Of a stretch of 20,844 bases of DNA, positions 17,470-20,844 are shown piece after piece. Origin of the DNA: a virus; the IMG/VR virus record IMGVR_UViG_3300018416_000146, positions 1-20,844 of that record. One strand, given 5' to 3'. The notes under the pieces are model-generated. The model was not told the origin of the DNA and made no database searches. It saw nothing but the letters and a program-made list of their open reading frames with translations. The translations under genes and the position numbers were made by a program. The first letter of the stretch is position 1. The number at the start of each line of letters is the position of its first letter.

Positions 17470-17652
17470 ATGGAAATGGATTATTCTAAAAAAGATATTC
17501 AAAAAGCACCAAAAATAAAGAAAGTCGTAAAACCAGAATTACCTGAAGGGTATGAAGTTTACGAAAAAAGAGGACTATGGCACTTAGTTGGTCATGGTAT
17601 CCATGAAATATTTACAAGTAAACAGGAAGCAATTAAATGGCTAACGAAATAA
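17470..17652 (+). CDS. 60-aa hypothetical protein
   Basis: Begins MEMDYSKKDIQKAPKIKKVV and continues ELPEGYEVYEKRGLWHLVGH then GIHEIFTSKQEAIKWLTK. The basic N-terminus and the compact Y-E-V-x-x-R-G-x-W-H-L-V strand pattern suggest a small two-stranded domain. AGGAG lies about 9 nt before the ATG. It overlaps the next gene. Function unknown. Confidence 0.65.
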   Translation: MEMDYSKKDIQKAPKIKKVVKPELPEGYEVYEKRGLWHLVGHGIHEIFTSKQEAIKWLTK

Positions 17653-17789
17653 AAGAAGCCCTTAAGAAGGCAGTGGAGCAATCAGAAGAAACTAATGAAG
17701 CTCCAGAACTTACTGGCAGAGTAAAACAACTACTCGCAAGAAAGAAAAGATTACAAAGAAAAACTCATAACCCTAGACGAAGAAGATGA
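17637..17789 (+). CDS. 50-aa hypothetical protein with Arg-rich tail
   Basis: Begins MANEIKEALKKAVEQSEETN and ends KRLQRKTHNPRRRR. An acidic helix is followed by a strongly basic tail. AGGAAG sits about 8 nt before the ATG, which overlaps the previous gene by 16 nt; the stop overlaps the next start as ATGA. Probably nucleic-acid-associated from composition alone. Confidence 0.6.
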   Translation: MANEIKEALKKAVEQSEETNEAPELTGRVKQLLARKKRLQRKTHNPRRRR

Positions 17790-18289
17790 TAAGTAAGGGC
17801 AGACTTGCTGAAGAGTATGCCTGGGTTCATAAAAACACTACTACAATGAGTGGTAGAACAACAGTAAGGAACAAAGACAAAATAAAAGCAGTCATTGAAA
17901 AGGTAAATCCTTTTAATATATTAGATTATGGCTGTGGTAAAGGTTGGCAGTACACTCGTGATGAGGTACATAAAGAATGGGGAGTACCTATTCCAACATG
18001 TTATGACCCTTATATAAAAGAGTTTGAAAAGTTACCAGGAGTTAGTGCTAAATGGTTTGATTTGGTACTGTGTGTAGATGTAATGGAACACATACTTCCC
18101 GAGGAAGTTGATGATGTTTTACACGAGGTTATGTTTTTAGGAAACTTCGTATATTTTCACATTGATACTAAACCAGCATTAAAGACATTTAGTTGTGGAA
18201 CTAATTTTCATGTAAGTTTACACTCAAAAGAAGAGTGGATTGAAAAAATAAGCAAACATGGAGACCATTTTCATGCAGACTTCGAATAA
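17786..18289 (+). CDS. Class I SAM-dependent methyltransferase
   Basis: A 167-residue protein with the Rossmann SAM-binding signature ILDYGCGKGWQY (residues about 45-56, motif I), an acidic residue after the second strand (TCYDPYIKEF, about 71-80) and the motif IV-like strand FDLVLCVDVMEHILPEE (about 91-107), typical of methyltransferases of small molecules or lipids. There is no NPPY motif of adenine DNA methyltransferases and no PC motif of cytosine ones, so DNA is not the likely substrate. It is short, with little room for a substrate-binding cap. The gene overlaps both neighbours and lies just ahead of small structural-type genes. The substrate cannot be inferred. Confidence 0.8.
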   Translation: MISKGRLAEEYAWVHKNTTTMSGRTTVRNKDKIKAVIEKVNPFNILDYGCGKGWQYTRDEVHKEWGVPIPTCYDPYIKEFEKLPGVSAKWFDLVLCVDVMEHILPEEVDDVLHEVMFLGNFVYFHIDTKPALKTFSCGTNFHVSLHSKEEWIEKISKHGDHFHADFE

Positions 18290-18440
18290 AAAGTCACACG
18301 AAGAAAGACTAAAGATATGTCAGAAGTGTCCAAACTATAGTAAGTTTTGGAAGACTTGTAAGATATGTCATTGTTTTATGCCCCTCAAGACAAAGTTAAG
18401 ATGGGCTGAGTGTCCAGACGAGCCACCTCGTTGGACTTAG
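18273..18440 (+). CDS. Small zinc-ribbon phage protein
   Basis: 55 residues starting at ATG 18273, chosen because GGAGA is about 8 nt upstream. It has two C-x-x-C pairs (KICQKCPN and KTCKICHC) plus a later Cys (WAECPDEP), enough for one zinc site. The LKICQKCPNYSKFWKTCKIC pattern then CFMPLKTKLRWAECP resembles short zinc-ribbon proteins (DUF6171-like) common in T4-like phages and cyanophages, with unknown function. It overlaps the methyltransferase by 17 nt. Confidence 0.75.
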   Translation: MQTSNKKSHEERLKICQKCPNYSKFWKTCKICHCFMPLKTKLRWAECPDEPPRWT

Positions 18441-18451
18441 GGAGGAAAGAT

Positions 18452-18508
18452 ATGCCAGGACATTACGGCAAAAAGAAGAAAAAGAAAAAAGGCGGAAAGA
18501 AAAAGTAA
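18452..18508 (+). CDS. 18-aa Lys-rich micropeptide
   Basis: MPGHYGKKKKKKKGGKKK, with a perfect GGGAGG site 6-7 nt before its ATG. It has 11 lysines in 18 residues. I recall similar MPGHY-plus-lysine mini-proteins in marine phages, which supports the call. It could bind DNA or RNA or neutralise packaged DNA. Confidence 0.6.
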   Translation: MPGHYGKKKKKKKGGKKK

Positions 18509-18537
18509 CAGGCCTTGTAAATAGCCCAAGCTCCAAG

Positions 18538-18548
18538 AGGAGGTGATC
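18538..18548 (+). promoter_or_regulatory. Extended Shine-Dalgarno without a nearby start
   Basis: AGGAGGTGATC is complementary to the 16S rRNA 3' end over 11 nt. No ATG of a gene lies within the usual range. Its downstream gene starts at 18653, and a folded segment (18558-18636) lies between. Confidence 0.6.
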
Positions 18549-18557
18549 AACGATTTA

Positions 18558-18636
18558 GGATTGGATGACCTTATACTAAGCAAACTTGCATGATATTATA
18601 TCATGACACGGAAAAATATCGAGGGGTCTCCAATCC
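18558..18636 (+). ncRNA. Structured leader RNA, three-way junction
   Basis: GGATTGG plus GACC (18558-18570) pair with GGTC plus CCAATCC (18625-18636), 11 bp with a small internal loop. Inside are a GCAA/TTGC hairpin (18580-18589) and a CATGATA/TATCATG hairpin (18589-18605). The element lies in the untranslated region before the gene at 18653 and could act as a switch. Confidence 0.5.
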
Positions 18637-18652
18637 ACCCTTTTAACAAATT

Positions 18653-19252
18653 ATGAAAAAGACAGTAACACAAATAGCAAAAGAATTCTACAGGAACTAC
18701 AGAAGAACAAACTGGAGTCTATTACCTCACTGGTTACATCCTGCTTTAGAATGGGAAAGAAAGAATGGAACTTTCTTTCACAAGAGTTCTTGGAGAGAGG
18801 TTGAAGACTCAGGAACTGCTAACACTAAAAACCCATTCAATCTATGGGCTCACGCGCATACTCTAAGCGTCGAAGATGAAGTAATAACGATCACTCGCGA
18901 CGAAGACAATAATGTGTCTCAGCATACCTATCAACTAGATTCATTTAATACTATTTGTGTAAAAAACTTAGATGAAGCCAGAAAAATAGAAAATAACAAA
19001 GGACTATTTGGAGGTTTATACGTTGTAGATTACTCTACAAAGAAAGTTTATCGATTAGTGTCAAAAATAAATAACAAGGTAAGATTAGAAAGAATTATGA
19101 ATACGTATGTTACTCAATTACCTTGGTTTTTTGGTAAAACAAAGATAACAAATAGACCATGGCGACAAGGTTTCACCCCGCAGAGGATCGAAGAGGCATT
19201 TGATGGTGTATTAGACACCACAAATCTTAAACCTTACGATAATGGCTACTAG
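18653..19252 (+). CDS. 199-aa hypothetical phage protein
   Basis: Unrecognised. Begins MKKTVTQIAKEFYRNYRRTN with an N-terminal helix, then an aromatic-rich segment (WSLLPHWLHPALEWERKNGT), a beta-rich middle (EVITITRDEDNNVSQHTYQL), another (GLYVVDYSTKKVYRLVSKIN) and a C-terminal helix. No signal peptide or membrane segment. There is no Shine-Dalgarno close to the ATG; an extended one lies about 105 nt upstream, separated by a folded leader. The next small gene overlaps its end by 11 nt. Confidence 0.65.
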   Translation: MKKTVTQIAKEFYRNYRRTNWSLLPHWLHPALEWERKNGTFFHKSSWREVEDSGTANTKNPFNLWAHAHTLSVEDEVITITRDEDNNVSQHTYQLDSFNTICVKNLDEARKIENNKGLFGGLYVVDYSTKKVYRLVSKINNKVRLERIMNTYVTQLPWFFGKTKITNRPWRQGFTPQRIEEAFDGVLDTTNLKPYDNGY

Positions 19253-19364
19253 AAAGTGGACGATTTCTCGTAAGAGGAAGATAAACTGTGCAAGACCTAA
19301 AGGTTTTTCGCAAAAGCAGTACTGTAAGCGCCAAAAAAGGGGCGGAAAGTACCGAAGGAGATAA
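19242..19364 (+). CDS. 40-aa basic Cys-containing protein
   Basis: MATRKWTISRKRKINCARPK then GFSQKQYCKRQKRGGKYRRR. The CARPKGFSQKQYCKRQ part resembles the SCxxPKGFSxxQYCK motif of small basic proteins of marine phages and algal viruses. Over a third of the residues are basic. Overlaps the upstream gene by 11 nt with no clear ribosome site, suggesting coupling. Confidence 0.55.
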   Translation: MATRKWTISRKRKINCARPKGFSQKQYCKRQKRGGKYRRR

Positions 19365-19366
19365 AT

Positions 19367-19543
19367 ATGTTAGGATTCTTTGAATGGCTCCAAGCGTGGA
19401 TAGCAGTCATCCCTACTATAGTGATGTTGTGCTCATTCATAGCGGCTATCACTCCAACCCCGATTGACGATGGTTGGATGAAGAAAGTCTACAAATTAGT
19501 TGACTGGTTTGCCTTAAATGTTGGCAGAGCCAAAGACAAGTAA
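19367..19543 (+). CDS. 58-aa small phage membrane protein
   Basis: Begins MLGFFEWLQAWIAVIPTIVM, one membrane helix running to about residue 28, then ITPTPIDDGWMKKVYKLVDW and FALNVGRAKDK. The TPTPIDD...YKLVDWFALNVG-AKDK motif is one I recall in small conserved phage proteins, sometimes annotated as holin-like. GAAGGAG lies 8 nt before the ATG. Confidence 0.65.
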   Translation: MLGFFEWLQAWIAVIPTIVMLCSFIAAITPTPIDDGWMKKVYKLVDWFALNVGRAKDK

Positions 19544-19557
19544 CATTGCAGGGGTAT

Positions 19558-19577
19558 CGTGGGCTGAAATGCCCACG
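19558..19577 (+). other. Intercistronic hairpin
   Basis: CGTGGGC and GCCCACG form a 7-bp stem around TGAAAT, in the short gap before the next gene. No T-run follows, so it may be an RNA-processing or stabilising element rather than a terminator. Confidence 0.5.
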
Positions 19578-19594
19578 GTGCATTTAGGAGAGAA

Positions 19595-19795
19595 ATGGCA
19601 GTAAGAAGAAGAAAAAGGAAAGCCGCTAAAAAGCGTCCCGTACCAACAAACCCAACGCTATATGCTAGAGTAAAAGCTGAAGCAAAGCGAAAGTTTAAGG
19701 TATATCCATCTGCTTATGCAAATGGTTGGTTAGTAAAAACTTACAAAGCCAGAGGCGGAAGGTATCGTATGGGTACTGGAAGAAAGAGAAAATAA
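19595..19795 (+). CDS. DUF5872-like basic protein
   Basis: 66 residues. After a very basic start (MAVRRRKRKAAKKRPVPTNP) comes TLYARVKAEAKRKFKVYPSA then YANGWLVKTYKARGGRY. The TNPxLYARVKAEAKRKFxVYPSAYANGWLVKxYK pattern matches what I recall for the DUF5872 family, found in phages and large algal viruses, with unknown role. GGAGAG precedes the ATG and the stop overlaps the next ATG as TAATG. Confidence 0.75.
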   Translation: MAVRRRKRKAAKKRPVPTNPTLYARVKAEAKRKFKVYPSAYANGWLVKTYKARGGRYRMGTGRKRK

Positions 19796-20079
19796 TGGCA
19801 AAACCTAAAGGTGGATTAACTAAATGGTTTAAAGAAGGCTGGGTAGATATTTCTCGTAAAAGAAAAGGCGGAGGACATCCACCCTGCGGAAGAAAATCAG
19901 CAAGAAGTAAAAGTGGTTATCCAAAGTGTGTACCAGCAAGTAAAGCTAGACGTATGACCGAAGCACAAAAACGGTCAGCAGTACGTAGAAAGAGAAAAGC
20001 AGGCAACCCAGGTGGTAAACCTAGAAATGTATCTACTTTTGTTAAACGAAAACGAACAACACGAAGAAGGAGAAAGTAA
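19795..20079 (+). CDS. DUF6321-like basic protein
   Basis: 94 residues starting at ATG 19795 by the TAATG overlap. It begins MAKPKGGLTKWFKEGWVDIS and carries RKRKGGGHPPCGRKSARSKS, SGYPKCVPASKARRMTEAQK and SAVRRKRKAGNPGG. The GWVDISR...PCGR...YPKCVPASKARRMTExQKxSAVRRKR order matches what I recall for DUF6321 proteins. It has two cysteines and ends RKRTTRRRRK. The co-occurrence with a DUF5872-like protein is typical of marine phages. Possibly histone-like or ribosome-related. Confidence 0.75.
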   Translation: MAKPKGGLTKWFKEGWVDISRKRKGGGHPPCGRKSARSKSGYPKCVPASKARRMTEAQKRSAVRRKRKAGNPGGKPRNVSTFVKRKRTTRRRRK

Positions 20080-20276
20080 TGACTAAAGTCGCACTAGCTA
20101 GAAAGTATGAAATGACTAGAAGGCTATCGGCAATAGAGAAAACAGTAGCAACTGTAGTTATTGAAAGAAGAAGAGCTTTATCCCAATTAGTAAAACTGAA
20201 AAATTACGCAACTATGCAGGAGTGTAATTTTCGAGATAAGCAACTTAAAAAGCTTATAGGAGAGAGAAATGGCTAG
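20079..20276 (+). CDS. 65-aa coiled-coil hypothetical protein
   Basis: Starts with a TAATG overlap (MTKVALARKYEMTRRLSAIE) and continues as a charged helix (VIERRRALSQLVKLKN), ending RDKQLKKLIGERNG. No motif recognised. Overlaps the next gene by 8 nt. Confidence 0.6.
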   Translation: MTKVALARKYEMTRRLSAIEKTVATVVIERRRALSQLVKLKNYATMQECNFRDKQLKKLIGERNG

Positions 20277-20541
20277 AACAGGCGGTTTTTTAAGCGGACC
20301 TACTGGTGTTCATAACACACAGAAGATTCGTAAACATAGACTCAATAGAGGAGTTACAAGAGACATGAACGCAGCAGCTGGAACTTTAGTAAATACTAAA
20401 GATGCTTACAGTGTTGGTGGACTCAGATATGGTGCCAGACCTAAACCAATAGGCCCAAGATTTGGCAAAACTGTTAGACCAAAAGCAGCAAGATTTGGTA
20501 AAAGCGGTGCAGGAAGAATTTTACCAAGAAGAGGTAGATAA
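20269..20541 (+). CDS. Gly- and Arg-rich hypothetical protein
   Basis: 90 residues beginning MARTGGFLSGPTGVHNTQKI, with RHRLNRGVTRDMN-like basic segments and repeated R-F-G-K turns (GPRFGKTVRPKAARFGKSGA). The low complexity with glycine and arginine suggests an extended nucleic-acid-binding or virion-associated protein. AGGAGAG precedes the ATG. The stop overlaps the next ATG as TAATG. Confidence 0.65.
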   Translation: MARTGGFLSGPTGVHNTQKIRKHRLNRGVTRDMNAAAGTLVNTKDAYSVGGLRYGARPKPIGPRFGKTVRPKAARFGKSGAGRILPRRGR

Positions 20542-20795
20542 TGAAAGCAGTATTCAGAGATGGAAAACTAGTACTAAAAAGTGGTCACACTGATGCTGCT
20601 TCTGCTATTACAAGTTGTAAAGTAATTATATCACATTGTCAAATGATTTTAGATAATCTAGAAGGCAACGAAGAAATGTCTTTAGATACTTGGTGGACAA
20701 ATAAAATTGCAGTATCAGAACATGAGTTAGTACAAGCCGCAAACTATTTAGTAAGCGGAGATATGGATCACGACCATGGCACTGACAGCGAGTGA
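20541..20795 (+). CDS. 84-aa acidic hypothetical protein
   Basis: Begins MKAVFRDGKLVLKSGHTDAA and forms mostly helices afterwards, with an acidic end (SGDMDHDHGTDSE). Its acidity contrasts with its basic neighbours. The C-terminal Asp/His run could bind metal. Overlaps the next gene by 20 nt. Confidence 0.6.
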   Translation: MKAVFRDGKLVLKSGHTDAASAITSCKVIISHCQMILDNLEGNEEMSLDTWWTNKIAVSEHELVQAANYLVSGDMDHDHGTDSE

Positions 20796-20844
20796 GAAAG
20801 CTAGATTAAAAAGGGCAGGACTTACAGGATTAAATAAACCAAAA
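20776..20844 (+). CDS. SEKxRLKxAG-type phage protein, cut by window
   Basis: Starts at ATG 20776 and runs off the right edge after 23 codons: MALTASEKARLKRAGLTGLN then KPK. This resembles the start of small phage proteins with an SEKxRLKxAGxxGxNKPKRTP pattern. The call rests on the visible N-terminus only. Confidence 0.55.
   Translation, partial: MALTASEKARLKRAGLTGLNKPK

Overview
The window looks like part of an AT-rich tailed double-stranded DNA phage genome, most likely from a marine Gram-negative host. The evidence is dense, overlapping small genes in two opposed transcription blocks, a phage MazG, a candidate small terminase subunit, holin-like membrane proteins, and a run of small basic proteins of types I associate with marine phages. 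The host is inferred to be proteobacterial from the outer-membrane curli genes, a Fur-type palindrome, consensus DnaA boxes and sigma70-type promoters. No ribosomal RNA, complete tRNA, integrase, transposase or CRISPR array is visible.

Layout. (1) 1-3000, minus strand: twelve tightly overlapping small genes, including a MazG pyrophosphohydrolase and an Api92/YubB-like protein, from one sigma70 promoter at 3136-3164. (2) 3000-5020, minus strand: almost no protein genes but five near-identical promoters. One drives an apparent ~960-nt structured non-coding RNA that ends in an intrinsic terminator. Next to it are a ~145-nt hairpin RNA, a tRNA-like remnant and one small protein gene. (3) 5020-6500: a control and replication-like region. 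It holds two pairs of perfect DnaA boxes, AT-rich 19-mers, three 27-28 bp repeats, a Fur-like box, a 48-residue gene with its own promoter and terminator, and a segment dense in TCGG that carries promoters on both strands. (4) 6517-8912, minus strand: six genes (HAD phosphatase, DEDDh exonuclease, small proteins) between a promoter and a terminator. The block is flanked by two related T-shaped palindromes in opposite orientation, each carrying an outward promoter. (5) 9010-20844, plus strand: a candidate small terminase subunit, IscU, IscA, membrane proteins, then an export and signalling cluster (CsgF, CsgG, a curlin-like repeat protein, a FecR-domain protein, a small membrane protein, a CHASE2 adenylate cyclase), then a holin-like protein, a methyltransferase, a zinc-ribbon protein and small basic proteins.

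How the genes may work together. The left blocks look like early functions (nucleotide pool, nuclease, small host-directed proteins). The right block looks late and accessory. The most unusual accessory set is 11983-17188. CsgG would form an outer-membrane pore, CsgF would sit at its surface end, the curlin-like protein is a likely cargo, and the FecR and CHASE2-cyclase proteins would link the cell envelope to cAMP. IscU and IscA, and the Fur-like site in the control region, point to a link with host iron or Fe-S metabolism. This is inference from family knowledge. The strongest previously undescribed candidates are the ~960-nt RNA, the paired T-shaped palindromes, and the run of genes whose signal peptides are encoded inside overlaps with the preceding gene.
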